From positions 62,001 through 126,000 of the forward strand of contig NZ_BJNF01000016.1 of assembly GCF_006539545.1 (NCBI RefSeq): a DNA stretch of 64,000 nt, written 5' to 3'. Both the position numbers and the translations under genes were made by a program. Numbering within the stretch: position 1 is the stretch's first letter; each line of letters begins with the position of its first letter. Origin of the DNA: Nitrobacter winogradskyi. GTDB lineage: Bacteria; Pseudomonadota; Alphaproteobacteria; Rhizobiales; Xanthobacteraceae. The notes under the pieces were generated by a model that ran no database searches, was not told the DNA's origin, and was given only the letters and a program-made list of their open reading frames with translations. Of the stretch, positions 17,618-28,127 are shown one piece after another.

Positions 17618-18079
17618 TCAACGCGGCCGCGCGGCCAGGTTTTCCACCGTGACGCCGTCGCGGGTTTCGATGGTCTCGGCGATCCATCGACGGTGACAAT
17701 GCTGATGATCGCGCTCATAGCAGAGAATGCAGACCGGTCCGGACTGCCTCACAAGCGCCGAGAGTTCGTCGATTTCCTCGCGGGCCTGCGGCGTCTTCAG
17801 ATGCGCGGCGTAAATCTCGCGCAGCAGGTCGAATTTGCCGCTGCGCCGGGCCAGCCTGCCTGGCTTTGGCGTTCCGAGCCCTCGCAGGTGCAGGTAGGCG
17901 ATGCCGCGATCGCCGAGGCTTGCAGCAAGCTGGTTCTTTGAGAAGCCGGGGCGGCGGGACGATGTGACCGCGCGGACATCGACCAGCCACTTGATGCCGG
18001 CCCGTTGCAGTTCGTCGAGGACGGCATTGGCCGGGGTCTGCTCGTAACCGATGGTGAAGAGGGGCGTCGTCAACGCCAT
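17618..18079 (-). CDS. DUF488-family protein
   Basis: 153 aa. The N-terminus LFTIGYEQTPANAVLDELQRAGIKWLVDVRA, the SRRPGF loop and the C-terminal CILCYERDHQHCHRRWIAE cysteine/histidine motif are diagnostic of DUF488. The biochemical role is not established. It begins 11 bases after the DUF72 gene stop and on the same strand, so the two are probably co-transcribed. Confidence 0.88.
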   Translation of the reverse strand: MALTTPLFTIGYEQTPANAVLDELQRAGIKWLVDVRAVTSSRRPGFSKNQLAASLGDRGIAYLHLRGLGTPKPGRLARRSGKFDLLREIYAAHLKTPQAREEIDELSALVRQSGPVCILCYERDHQHCHRRWIAETIETRDGVTVENLAARPR

Positions 18080-18090
18080 CCTGTGCTCCG

Positions 18091-18894
18091 TTACGTCACC
18101 CGTGCAATCAACTCCATCGCGCCCGCAGGCGCGCGCACCTTGCCTTCATGAATCACATAAGCGAACACATCGCGCGGCACTTTCTTCGGCCGGGCCTCGT
18201 CCACGCGCGGCAGATCGTCGGGTTGCTCCCCCGCGGCCCAGGATTGAAAGCGCTTCGCCCAGGCATCGAGCTGCTTCGGAGGATAACAAGTCTCAATCCC
18301 GTCGCTGCCCTTTTGCAGGCGCGCATAGACGAAATCCCCCACGATATCGGCGATCGCCGGATACTTCCCGTGTTCGGCGAATACGACCGGCACCTGGAAT
18401 GGGCGCAGGAGCGAGATGAAGGCAGGCGTGCGGAAGCTGTCGTGGCGAACCTCGACGACGTGCCGCAGCGCTCGCCCGTCCAGCTTTCGCGGCAGGAGCT
18501 CCAGGAACTTGCCGAAATCTGACTCGTCAAATGCCTTGGTCGGTGCGAACTGCCACAGCACTGGTCCGAGACGGTCGCCCAGTTCCAGCACGCCCGAATC
18601 ATAGAAGCGTTTCACCGAATCGCCGGCTTCGGCCAGCACCCGGCGATTGGTGGCGAAGCGCGGACCCTTCAGAGAGAATATAAAGCCGTCCGGCACCTCG
18701 CGCGCCCATTTGCGAAAGCTTTCCCGCTTCTGTGATCCGTAATAGGTCCCGTTGATCTCGATCGAGGTCAGCCTGGAGGCGGCATATGCCAGCTCTTTCG
18801 CTTGCGCCAGCTTCTCCGGGTAGAAAACGCCGCGCCAGGGTGCGAAGGTCCAGCCGCCGATTCCGATATAAATGTTGCCAGCTTTACTCGCCAT
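18091..18894 (-). CDS. DUF72-family (YecE-like) protein
   Basis: 267 aa TIM-barrel protein of the YecE/DUF72 family: YIGIGGWTFAPWRGVFYPEKL at the N-terminus, SIEINGTYYGSQ near residue 45, FSLKGPRFATNRR near 74 and a central VLWQFAPTKAFD. The function is unknown. It is first in a two-gene leftward unit with the DUF488 gene. Confidence 0.9.
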   Translation of the reverse strand: MASKAGNIYIGIGGWTFAPWRGVFYPEKLAQAKELAYAASRLTSIEINGTYYGSQKRESFRKWAREVPDGFIFSLKGPRFATNRRVLAEAGDSVKRFYDSGVLELGDRLGPVLWQFAPTKAFDESDFGKFLELLPRKLDGRALRHVVEVRHDSFRTPAFISLLRPFQVPVVFAEHGKYPAIADIVGDFVYARLQKGSDGIETCYPPKQLDAWAKRFQSWAAGEQPDDLPRVDEARPKKVPRDVFAYVIHEGKVRAPAGAMELIARVT

Positions 18895-19184
18895 GGGGGC
18901 CCTGCCTCTTGCGGACGCTCAGATCGTACCTACCTTAAACGCAACGGCGATGTCGAAGCCCGCTCCATCGCCGGAACGACCACGGGATGACTGGGCTGCG
19001 CCGGATGTACGCGCGCTCCGTTGTTCGTGGTCGTTGGCTTCGGCCAGCTCCCCATACATCTTCGGCTTTTATCGGGATTGGCTTTTATCAGGACTTCCCG
19101 CTCGCGGCCGGTTCGGTCCTGCGTCCGCTGACCTGATGCCCGTCATCTTGGCATTGCCAGCTGCCGCGGATATATGCTGGCGCC

Positions 19185-20315
19185 ATGAATCAAGCCATCA
19201 GACCGGAGCCGGTCGAGCCATCAATCAGTATGCCGCGCCAGCTTTCGGTCGTCGTGCCCACCTTCAACGAGCGCGACAACGTGGTTGCGTTGTACCAGAA
19301 ACTGACCGCTGCGCTGAAGGGAATCGCGTGGGAGGTCATCTATGTGGATGACAATTCCCCCGACGGAACCTCGGACGTGGTGCGCGAACTGGCCGCGGTC
19401 GATCCCCGTGTTCGCTGCATCAGGCGCGTCGGCCGCCGCGGGCTGTCCGGCGCATGCATCGAGGGCATTCTGGCGTCGAGCGCGCCGTGCGCCGCGGTGA
19501 TGGATGCCGACCTGCAGCACGATGAAACCCGGCTGCCGACCATGCTCGCGCTGCTGGAAAGCAATGCTGCCGACCTCGTCGTCGGCAGCCGCTATATCGA
19601 CGGCGGCAGCGCCGACAGCTTCGACAAGCAGCGCGCGGGCTTCAGCATGCTGGCAACCTCGGTCGCGAGGAAGCTGCTGCGCATCGAAATCGCCGATCCC
19701 ATGAGCGGCTTCTTCATGATTCGCCGCGACCGTTTCGAACGGCTTGCGCCTGAGCTTTCGACCCAGGGTTTCAAGATCCTGCTCGACGTGATCGCGACGG
19801 CGCGCGGCGCGTTGCGTGTCCGGGAGGTTCCCTACACCTTCGGCTCGCGTCTGCACGGCGAGAGCAAGCTGGATTCGATGGTCGCGCTGGACTTTCTCGG
19901 TCTCGTGCTAGCGAAGCTGACCCATGATGCGGTGTCGTTGCGGTTCCTGCTGTTCGCGCTGGTGGGATCGGTCGGTGTCGTCGTGCATTTCGTCGGCCTG
20001 TTTGTCGCGCTCGAAGTGCTGGCATGGCCATTTCCTCACTCGCAGGCGTTCGGCGCGATCCTGGCGATGACGAGCAACTTCCTGCTCAACAATTTCCTGA
20101 CCTATCGCGACCAGCGCCTGAAAGGCTTCGGGATCCTTCGCGGCCTCCTGATTTTCTATCTGGTGTGCAGCGTCGGCCTGCTCGCCAATGTCGGCGTCGC
20201 GTTTTCGGTCTACGACCAGAAGCCGATATGGTGGCTGGCAGGCGCGGCCGGTGCGTTGATGGGCGTGGTCTGGAACTACGCGGTGTCCAGCCTGTTCGTC
20301 TGGCGCAGGCGATAG
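19185..20315 (+). CDS. Family 2 glycosyltransferase with C-terminal GtrA domain (polyprenyl-phosphate mannosyltransferase-like)
   Basis: 376 aa in two parts. Residues about 18-240 are a GT2 domain of the dolichyl-phosphate mannosyl/glucosyltransferase type (LSVVVPTFNERDNV, VIYVDDNSPDGTSD, MDADLQHDE with the DxD-like metal site). Residues about 250-376 form a GtrA-like domain with four membrane segments. The likely reaction is transfer of a sugar from a nucleotide to a polyprenyl phosphate, with the GtrA part helping to flip or hold the lipid. The next gene, a membrane glycosyltransferase, would use the product. Start 19185 fits the motif position. Confidence 0.9.
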   Translation: MNQAIRPEPVEPSISMPRQLSVVVPTFNERDNVVALYQKLTAALKGIAWEVIYVDDNSPDGTSDVVRELAAVDPRVRCIRRVGRRGLSGACIEGILASSAPCAAVMDADLQHDETRLPTMLALLESNAADLVVGSRYIDGGSADSFDKQRAGFSMLATSVARKLLRIEIADPMSGFFMIRRDRFERLAPELSTQGFKILLDVIATARGALRVREVPYTFGSRLHGESKLDSMVALDFLGLVLAKLTHDAVSLRFLLFALVGSVGVVVHFVGLFVALEVLAWPFPHSQAFGAILAMTSNFLLNNFLTYRDQRLKGFGILRGLLIFYLVCSVGLLANVGVAFSVYDQKPIWWLAGAAGALMGVVWNYAVSSLFVWRRR

Positions 20316-20322
20316 CACGGCG

Positions 20323-21819
20323 ATGCGCCTGACCGGGACGTGGTCTGTCCGCGCCGTCGTTCTTACGGTCCTCGCGCTGGTAGCGTTGCGGCTGGTCTGC
20401 GCGACCTTCACGCCGCTGACCTTCGACGAAGCCTATTACTGGACATGGTCGAAGCATCTGGCCGGCGGTTATTACGATCATCCGCCGCTGGTGGCGGTGG
20501 TGATCCGTCTCGGCACCATGATCGCGGGCGATACCGAACTCGGCGTAAGGCTGGCATCGATCCTGCTCGTGCTGCCGATGAGCTTCGCGGTCTATCGCGC
20601 GACAATGCTGCTGTTTGGCAGCGCGTGCGCGGCGGCGTCGGCGGCTGTTTTTCTGAATGTGATGCTGATGGTCGCGGCCGGCACCGTGATCGTAACTCCC
20701 GACGCGCCCTTGATGGCGGCATCGAGTTTCGTGCTGCTGTGCCTTGCCGAACTGCTGGTGAGCGGGCGCGGGGCCTGGTGGCTCGCGGTGGGCGCGGCCG
20801 TCGGCGCGGCGCTGCTGTCGAAGTACACCGCGCTGTTCTTCGGACCGGTGATCCTGATCTGGCTGTTGGCTGTACCTGAGTTGCGGCGCTGGCTGCGGAC
20901 GCCGTGGCCCTATCTCGGGGGACTGGTGGCGCTGGCGATCTTCTCGCCGGTCATGATCTGGAACGCCGAACACCATTGGGTGTCGTTCGCCAAGCAGTTC
21001 GGCCGCGCGCGCGTCGATCAGTTCACCCTTCGCTATATCGTCGAGTTGATCCCGACCCAGATCGCCTTCGCGACGCCGCCGGTGTTCGCGCTCGCCGCGA
21101 TGGGATTGTTTGCATTGTCGAGGCGCGGCGAGGGCACGCGCGCCGCGCGCGTACTGATTAATGCGACGGTCTGGACGCTGACGATCTATTTCGTCTGGCA
21201 TTCGCTGCATGGCCGCGTCGAGGCCAACTGGTTTGGGCCGATCTATCCGGCGCTCGCGATCGCGGCGGCGGTCGCTTCCGACGTCGCGCGCTGGCAGCAG
21301 CGCGGCCGACATTTCGCCGATGCCTGCCGCCGCTGGGCGCTGCCGGTGGGCGTCGGCATGTTCGTGGCCCTGGTCGTGCAGGTGAATACCGGCATTCTTT
21401 CCGGGTATCGGCGCGATGCCTCGGTGCGCAGCGTCGGCGTCGGGGTGCGCGAGCTTGCCGCCGGGATCGAAGCGTTGCGTGAGAAAAACGGTGCGCGCTG
21501 CGTGCTCGCTCAGGGGTATGGCATGACGGGCTGGCTCCGGTTCTATCTGCCGGAGGGCACTTGCGTGGAGCAGTACTTCGAGCGCATCCGCTGGATCAAC
21601 GCGGCGTCGCCGGATGCGGATCAGCTCGCGGGCCGGCTGCTTTTCGTCGATGACGGCTCTAGCAACTGGCCGCCGGTCTCGCAGTTGTTCAATCACGTCG
21701 AGAAAGTTGCAACGCTTCAACGCAAGCGCGGGCCGCTGACGATCGAGACTTTCGAGATCAATCTGGTGGCGGAGCCTTCGGGCGACGTGCTCGCGCCGCT
21801 GCCGGTGGAGCTGCGGTAG
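20323..21819 (+). CDS. Membrane glycosyltransferase, GT39/ArnT-like
   Basis: 498 aa integral membrane protein with about ten hydrophobic segments. The first loop has the acidic motif LTFDEAYYWTWSKHLAGGYYDHPP typical of the PMT_2/GT83 (ArnT) group, which use polyprenyl-phosphate sugars as donors and act on the periplasmic face. It begins 7 bases after the GT2-GtrA gene, so donor synthesis and transfer are likely coupled. The acceptor, possibly lipid A or another envelope glycan, cannot be told. Confidence 0.87.
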   Translation: MRLTGTWSVRAVVLTVLALVALRLVCATFTPLTFDEAYYWTWSKHLAGGYYDHPPLVAVVIRLGTMIAGDTELGVRLASILLVLPMSFAVYRATMLLFGSACAAASAAVFLNVMLMVAAGTVIVTPDAPLMAASSFVLLCLAELLVSGRGAWWLAVGAAVGAALLSKYTALFFGPVILIWLLAVPELRRWLRTPWPYLGGLVALAIFSPVMIWNAEHHWVSFAKQFGRARVDQFTLRYIVELIPTQIAFATPPVFALAAMGLFALSRRGEGTRAARVLINATVWTLTIYFVWHSLHGRVEANWFGPIYPALAIAAAVASDVARWQQRGRHFADACRRWALPVGVGMFVALVVQVNTGILSGYRRDASVRSVGVGVRELAAGIEALREKNGARCVLAQGYGMTGWLRFYLPEGTCVEQYFERIRWINAASPDADQLAGRLLFVDDGSSNWPPVSQLFNHVEKVATLQRKRGPLTIETFEINLVAEPSGDVLAPLPVELR

Positions 21820-21873
21820 CTGATACAATTTTGATTCATTTGTCTGGCGGCACGCGGTGCTTACGCTGTCAAG

Positions 21874-22173
21874 TTAACCGCGATACCAATCCAAGTCGCC
21901 AAGGCTTCTTAAGAATTGATCCACCATATCAAGCTCCCCAAAACGTTCTGCCCAAAGAATATGATCGCGCAGTCGTTCTTGCTTGTCATCGTCAGACGAA
22001 TAATGCCAAGCGGCAAGAATAAGGGGCGGGGAAAGGACCCATGAACCGTTATGTTGTTCCCGATTTGGTAGTTTGCTCCAAAGTAAATTCCAGCGTTGCG
22101 GCTGAGGGCAGATTCTTCCCTCCGCTACGACATATTCAAGAAGTCTCTGAAGACGGTCAGTCGGTTCAGCCAT
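21874..22173 (-). CDS. Hypothetical small acidic protein, low GC
   Basis: 99 aa, not recognised: MAEPTDRLQRLLEYVVAEGR at the start, a tryptophan-rich middle (WNLLWSKLP, WVLSPPLILAAWHYS) and an acidic end (FLRSLGDLDWYRG). It has no signal peptide or membrane segment. The base composition is clearly more AT-rich than the groEL operon beside it, suggesting recent acquisition. It lies just downstream of the groEL terminator on the same strand. No close partner gene suggests a role. Confidence 0.65.
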   Translation of the reverse strand: MAEPTDRLQRLLEYVVAEGRICPQPQRWNLLWSKLPNREQHNGSWVLSPPLILAAWHYSSDDDKQERLRDHILWAERFGELDMVDQFLRSLGDLDWYRG

Positions 22174-22181
22174 TCTTTCAC

Positions 22182-22216
22182 AATAAAATAAAAAGGCCCG
22201 GTTTGCACCGGGCCTT
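22182..22216 (-). terminator. Rho-independent terminator of groESL
   Basis: A nine-base perfect stem, AAGGCCCGG (22193-22201) with CCGGGCCTT (22208-22216), and a six-base loop. On the minus strand it is followed by TTTTATTTTATTG. It lies about 80 bases after the groEL stop. Confidence 0.9.
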
Positions 22217-22295
22217 TCGGATTTCGTTGATCGCTTGAGCTAGGACTGCCTCTCATCCTGACCTTCTCCCCGCGAGCGGAGAAGGAGAGGAGAGC

Positions 22296-24294
<1,999 letters not shown>

Positions 24295-24337
24295 GCAGTC
24301 CTCCTAAGACATTGAAAATCTGTGATGTTTGTGAATT

Positions 24338-24364
24338 CTAGCAGTCAGTGCCAGCGAGTGCCAG
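24338..24364 (-). promoter_or_regulatory. CIRCE operator (HrcA binding site) of groESL
   Basis: On the minus strand CTGGCACTC, nine bases, GACTGCTAG. The consensus is TTAGCACTC-N9-GAGTGCTAA; each arm matches at seven of nine positions and the spacer is exact. It sits 44 bases before the groES start, inside the likely 5' leader, where HrcA repression would act. Confidence 0.8.
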
Positions 24365-24378
24365 CATGACCGGACAGG

Positions 24379-24407
24379 ACATAAGGCACGCTCGGGACGC
24401 GGACAAG
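24379..24407 (-). promoter_or_regulatory. Probable groESL promoter
   Basis: On the minus strand CTTGTC (24402-24407), 17 bases, TTATGT (24379-24384). The -10 box ends about 15 bases before the CIRCE element, placing the operator at the transcript start. CTTG also fits an RpoH-type -35, so dual control is possible. Confidence 0.5.
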
Positions 24408-24716
24408 GGTGACAGGCGGATTTTTTAAGCAATCCAGGGTGGAGACTGCCAACGTGGTTCACCGAATCCTTCGCAAGGCGTAACCTGTGTTAGCAGGCGC
24501 GGTAAGTTGCTGCCAGAACTAAGTTAATCAACATTATTATTTGCTTTCAGGCTTGTGATCGGGGCGGTGCGCCGTCACATTTTCCAGATGATCCGTCGAC
24601 GGATGGCGGCCGTCAGCCAACGGTTCGAAGCCGGGTCTATGGAGGCATTGGCGCGATCGGGGAAGCCGGCCCGTCACTTCGCCGATGGCGCAGCCTCCTT
24701 CCAAGGAGGTTTGAAC

Positions 24717-25016
24717 ATGGTTTCGAAGGATGATGTGCGGCCCGGCGGCGTTACCGACGACTTTCGCAAGCAGGTGCTCGGCTACGGTCTGACGACGGCG
24801 GAAATCCTGTACCGCCGGCCGGACCGGCGGTGGCTGTTGCAGAGTTACGTCTGGCAGAATTACGACATGTTTCCGAAGTTTCCGGCGCTCTGCGATTTCC
24901 TCGCCTTTTGGGAAAAGCAACTCGACGGTCCGCTGTTTTCAGTAACGGTCGCGCATTCGAGGCTGATCAAACCTGCGGAATTGCGCGCGGTGGATGGCGT
25001 GTTCCGTCTGCATTGA
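24717..25016 (+). CDS. usg: Usg-family protein
   Basis: 99 aa from the ATG at 24717, which follows a strong AAGGAGG. FRKQVLGYGLTTAEILYRRPDR, LLQSYVWQNYDMFPKFPALCDFLAFWEKQLDGPL and SVTVAHSRLIKPAE match the Usg family of alphaproteobacteria (first named as an unidentified gene near Caulobacter trpFBA). The function is unknown. The frame extends upstream without similarity. Confidence 0.88.
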   Translation: MVSKDDVRPGGVTDDFRKQVLGYGLTTAEILYRRPDRRWLLQSYVWQNYDMFPKFPALCDFLAFWEKQLDGPLFSVTVAHSRLIKPAELRAVDGVFRLH

Positions 25017-25188
25017 GGCGAGCCTCACGATGGAACGCCGCCGGCTCGTACCGTTACGCCGTGGGAGGTGCGCGTCTTGACGCTGGCGCGGCTGCGCGTC
25101 ATGTGATGATCACGAATGCGAGCAGCCGTGTCACGATCGTTTCCTTGCGTGGCGAGGGACAAGAGCCTGCTGACGGCGAGGAGAGGTG

Positions 25189-25929
25189 ATGGGTGATATT
25201 GTCACCGCGGGCGTTCTGGTGATCGGGGATGAAATCCTGTCCGGCAGGACGAAGGACAAAAACATCGGATTCATCGCGGAATACCTGACGAATATCGGAA
25301 TCGATCTCAAGGAGGTTCGAATCGTCGCCGACGACGAATCCGATATCGTCGCGGCAGTGAACGCGCTTCGGGCGCGTTACACCTATGTCTTCACCACGGG
25401 AGGGATCGGTCCCACGCATGACGACATCACCGCCGACAGCGTCGCGAAAGCCCTGGATGTCAGCATCGATTATGATCCCGAAGTGGTGGCGCGTTTCAAG
25501 GAGCGCTACCAGAAGCCCGGCGAGTTGAACGAGGCGCGGTTGCGGATGGCGCGCATTCCCCAGGGAGCCGAACCGATTCAAAGCGCAACCATTCTGGCGC
25601 CCGGTTTCCGCATCGGCAACGTTATCGTCATGGCGGGCGTGCCTTCGATCATGCAAGCGATGATGGACATCGTCGCGCCGACGCTGCAGGTCGGCGATCG
25701 GATGCTGTCGGAATCGGTGCGCGGCAACTGCCGTGAGGGTGACATCGGCACGCCGCTGCGCGAGATCGCCGAGGCGCATCCGGACACTGCCATCGGCAGT
25801 TATCCGTTCCTCGACGAGAACGGAACGCCGAACACGAGCATCGTGGTGCGATCCCGCGATCAGGCCAGCCTGACAACGGCAATGGACGCCGTGAAGGCGA
25901 TGCTGGCGGCTCTCAAAGTGCCTCAGTAA
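25189..25929 (+). CDS. CinA N-terminal domain-like molybdopterin-binding protein
   Basis: 246 aa from the ATG at 25189 (GAGGAGAGG upstream). The fold is MoCF_biosynth: VLVIGDEILSGRTKDKNIGFIAEYL, VFTTGGIGPTHDDITADSVAKAL and VIVMAGVPSIMQAMMD. It matches the stand-alone short form of the competence/damage-inducible protein family, without the C-terminal nicotinamide-nucleotide amidase domain. Possible roles are ADP-ribose or nucleotide pyrophosphatase, or cofactor binding; none can be proved here. Confidence 0.88.
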   Translation: MGDIVTAGVLVIGDEILSGRTKDKNIGFIAEYLTNIGIDLKEVRIVADDESDIVAAVNALRARYTYVFTTGGIGPTHDDITADSVAKALDVSIDYDPEVVARFKERYQKPGELNEARLRMARIPQGAEPIQSATILAPGFRIGNVIVMAGVPSIMQAMMDIVAPTLQVGDRMLSESVRGNCREGDIGTPLREIAEAHPDTAIGSYPFLDENGTPNTSIVVRSRDQASLTTAMDAVKAMLAALKVPQ

Positions 25930-25961
25930 CGGTCACTCGTTGTTCTGGTTGGCGTGCTTGT

Positions 25962-26000
25962 ACTCAAGTCCAGGGACATGCTTTGCTCGAAAAGCGCTAT
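25962..26000. repeat. Partial copy of the mosaic palindromic repeat
   Basis: Only the right-end module is present: CTCAAGTCCAGGGACATGCTTTGCTCGAAAAGCGCTAT. It matches the end of the copy at 39452 with a few changes. The GCTTCTGAT palindrome is missing. Confidence 0.7.
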
Positions 26001-26029
26001 CAAGACAACACTCCTGACGGAAATCACAA

Positions 26030-26536
26030 GTGATCGCTCACAAAACCCCCGACAAGGCTTTTCCGGTGTCCTGGGACCAGTTTCATCGCGACTGCCGCGC
26101 GTTGAGCTGGCGGTTGAACGAGACCGGGCCCTTCCATGCGGTGGTCGCGATTACGCGCGGCGGTCTCGTTCCCGCCGCGATCGTGGCGCGCGAACTGGGT
26201 GTCCGCGTGATCGATACGGTGTGTATTGCTAGTTACGATCATCTCCACAAAAGCGAATTGAAGGTGCTGAAAGGCATCTCCGATATGACAGTGAAACTCG
26301 GCGGCGGTTCAGGCAGGAATCTCCTGGTCGTCGACGATCTCGTTGATACCGGCGCCACCGCGCGCGTGGTGCGCAGCATGATTCCGGATGCGCATTTCGC
26401 CACCGTCTACGCCAAGCCGCTCGGCAAGCCGCTGGTCGATACGTTCATCACCGAGGTTTCGCAGGATACCTGGATCTATTTCCCGTGGGATCTCGACCTT
26501 GCCTTCGCGCCGCCATTGCGCGACGGCGCGGCGTAG
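26030..26536 (+). CDS. gpt: Xanthine-guanine phosphoribosyltransferase
   Basis: 168 aa with GTG start. The phosphoribosyl-pyrophosphate binding loop [17 protein letters not shown] (about residues 102-118), [18 protein letters not shown] near 42 and the C-terminal [10 protein letters not shown] that holds the purine identify Gpt. It salvages guanine and xanthine to nucleotides in the cytoplasm. The gene stands alone. Confidence 0.93.
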   Translation: MIAHKTPDKAFPVSWDQFHRDCRALSWRLNETGPFHAVVAITRGGLVPAAIVARELGVRVIDTVCIASYDHLHKSELKVLKGISDMTVKLGGGSGRNLLVVDDLVDTGATARVVRSMIPDAHFATVYAKPLGKPLVDTFITEVSQDTWIYFPWDLDLAFAPPLRDGAA

Positions 26537-26788
26537 AAATTCTTCGCCGTTGCTGCCAGCAACAGGAAAGGAAAACGCGCGTCCGTTTCAAACGGGGTCA
26601 TGCGCCACGCAGTGATCCACCGTGCGCGAATTGCGGGCGTCGCGTGATGTTACATAAAAGTGCGACGGGTTCTTCCTATGATCGCCATCGTGACATCGAA
26701 TCCTGATCGTCACACTCGTCTTGAGTCAAGGTTGACAAGCCATGGGTCGGCGGGCCAATGCGATCGGACGAATTAAAGGAAGCAGCCC

Positions 26789-27394
26789 ATGATCGAATTC
26801 TTCTTCGACTGCGCCAGTCCCTGGACCTATCTCGCTTTCCACAACATCCAGCCGCTGGCGAAAGAATTCGGCGTGCAGATTTCGTGGCGGCCGGTTCTGG
26901 CCGGCGGAATATTCAATGACGTCAATCCGAGCGTTTCGGCCGCACGGGAAAATCCGGTGGCGGCGAAGGTTCACTACATGAAGAAGGATCTCGCGGATTG
27001 GGCGCGGCTGGCTGGACTCACGATCAGGATGCCGCCGACCGTGTTTCCGGTGAACAGCGTCAAGGCCATGCGCGGCTGTCTATGGCTCGGCAATGACGCG
27101 ATGGTGCCATTCGCGAGGTCGGTGTTTGAAGCCTATTGGCGCGATGACAAGGACATCTCGCGTGAGCCGGTACTGGCCGAGATCTGCAGGTCGCTCAACA
27201 TCGATCCTGAAACGCTTCTGACCGGTATCGGAGATGAGGGCATCAAGAACGAACTCAAGGCCAATACCGACGAGGCGATCGCGCGCGGCGCGTTCGGGTC
27301 GCCGACGATCTTCCTGAACAAGACCGACATGTATTTCGGCAACGACCGTCTGCCGCTGATCCGGGAGGCGCTGCAACGGAAGAAAGCTGCGTAG
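26789..27394 (+). CDS. 2-hydroxychromene-2-carboxylate isomerase family protein (DsbA/kappa-GST fold)
   Basis: 201 aa. EFFFDCASPWTYLAFHNIQPLA at the N-terminus has the SPW(T/S)Y glutathione-binding motif with a serine in place of the DsbA CxxC. RMPPTVFPVNSVKAMRG and GAFGSPTIFLNKTDMYFGNDRLPLI complete the family pattern. The namesake enzyme acts in naphthalene degradation, but most members, as here, are not in such clusters; a glutathione-dependent isomerase or transferase is the safe call. GGAAGC precedes the ATG, and a TTGACA at 26732-26737 could be its -35 box. Confidence 0.88.
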   Translation: MIEFFFDCASPWTYLAFHNIQPLAKEFGVQISWRPVLAGGIFNDVNPSVSAARENPVAAKVHYMKKDLADWARLAGLTIRMPPTVFPVNSVKAMRGCLWLGNDAMVPFARSVFEAYWRDDKDISREPVLAEICRSLNIDPETLLTGIGDEGIKNELKANTDEAIARGAFGSPTIFLNKTDMYFGNDRLPLIREALQRKKAA

Positions 27395-27412
27395 TAATGC
27401 GCGCGACGCTTC

Positions 27413-27811
27413 TTATTCTTCCTTCGCTTTTGAAGCGAGATAGGCGCGGGCGCGCGTCACCAGTCGAATCTGCTCGGAGTTGTTAATTCGCATCGCCGCG
27501 ACCATCTCGACCACCTTCTCGGCCTCTTTCAGTCTGGTTTCGGCGGCGATACGACGCCTGCCCTCGTTGCCGAGTTGCTCGCCGATGGATCGGTGGGATT
27601 GATCCAATGCGTCCCATTCCGCCTTGGCGTTGTTCATCGCCTGAGCCTGGGATTCGATGAGGTCGGCGGCTTCCGCGCAAGCCTTTGCGGCATCCTTCAC
27701 GACGACTCCATGCCAAAGCTCGGTGAGGTTGCTCTGATAGCCGTCCTTGAGCATCTCGGCGTCCTGCCGCAACCGCTCCACCAGGTTCGTCACGTCGTCG
27801 GTTGAGGTCAT
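27413..27811 (-). CDS. Hypothetical coiled-coil protein
   Basis: 132 aa, hydrophilic and almost entirely helical, with heptad patterns from about residue 35 to 105 (KACAEAADLIESQAQAMNNA, RIAAETRLKEAEKVVEMV). It has no signal peptide or membrane segment. The repeated Ala/Glu/Lys content suggests a coiled coil. I cannot assign a family. It lies convergent with the isomerase gene and upstream of the tRNA locus. Confidence 0.7.
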   Translation of the reverse strand: MTSTDDVTNLVERLRQDAEMLKDGYQSNLTELWHGVVVKDAAKACAEAADLIESQAQAMNNAKAEWDALDQSHRSIGEQLGNEGRRRIAAETRLKEAEKVVEMVAAMRINNSEQIRLVTRARAYLASKAKEE

Positions 27812-27923
27812 GGGTTCATCTCCTGCATCGTTTCATTGCCGAGGGAACGCATTTGCAGAACGCGCGGGCCGTTTGCAATACCGCCATTGCATTTCCTCTC
27901 TAAGTGTCTGAAAAGAAAAGCGC

Positions 27924-27963
27924 GCGGGCATGGCGGAATCGGTAGACGAAGGGACTTGAAATC
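27924..27963 (+). pseudogene. Truncated tRNA-Leu-like 5' half
   Basis: The 40 bases GCGGGCATGGCGGAATCGGTAGACG... up to CTTGAAATC match the acceptor 5' strand, D-arm and anticodon loop of a class II tRNA-Leu and align without gaps to the intact tRNA that begins three bases later. The 3' half is missing. The loop would read UGA as anticodon. Confidence 0.75.
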
Positions 27964-27966
27964 ACC

Positions 27967-28055
27967 GCCCCCATGGCGAAACTGGTAGACGCAACAGACT
28001 TAAAATCTGTAGTCCCGTCAGGGACGTACCCGTTCGACTCGGGTTGGGGGCACCA
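27967..28055 (+). tRNA. tRNA-Leu(UAA)
   Basis: 89 bases including an encoded CCA. The acceptor stem GCCCCCA pairs with TGGGGGC, the D-arm is TGGCGAAACTGGTAGACGC, the anticodon stem-loop is ACAGA-CTTAAAA-TCTGT with anticodon TAA, a long variable arm follows, and the T-arm contains GTTCGACTC. It decodes UUA (and UUG by wobble). Confidence 0.96.
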
Positions 28056-28127
28056 TTTTGTGAACCGGCGCCGGCCCGCTCCGCCCGCAGGCGCGCCGGT
28101 GATAACGAAGATCTGGAGACAGGACAG

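Noticed and set aside
20086..21828. A 580-codon open frame on the minus strand opposite the GT39-type gene.
   Set aside because: It is an antisense shadow of the high-GC plus-strand gene, with Arg/His/Gln-rich composition and no domain; the plus-strand protein has clear motifs and membrane segments.
28044..28127. Extension of the 60-aa gene upstream into the tRNA 3' end.
   Set aside because: It would start inside the tRNA-Leu gene; the GTG at 28128 has a proper ribosome-binding site.
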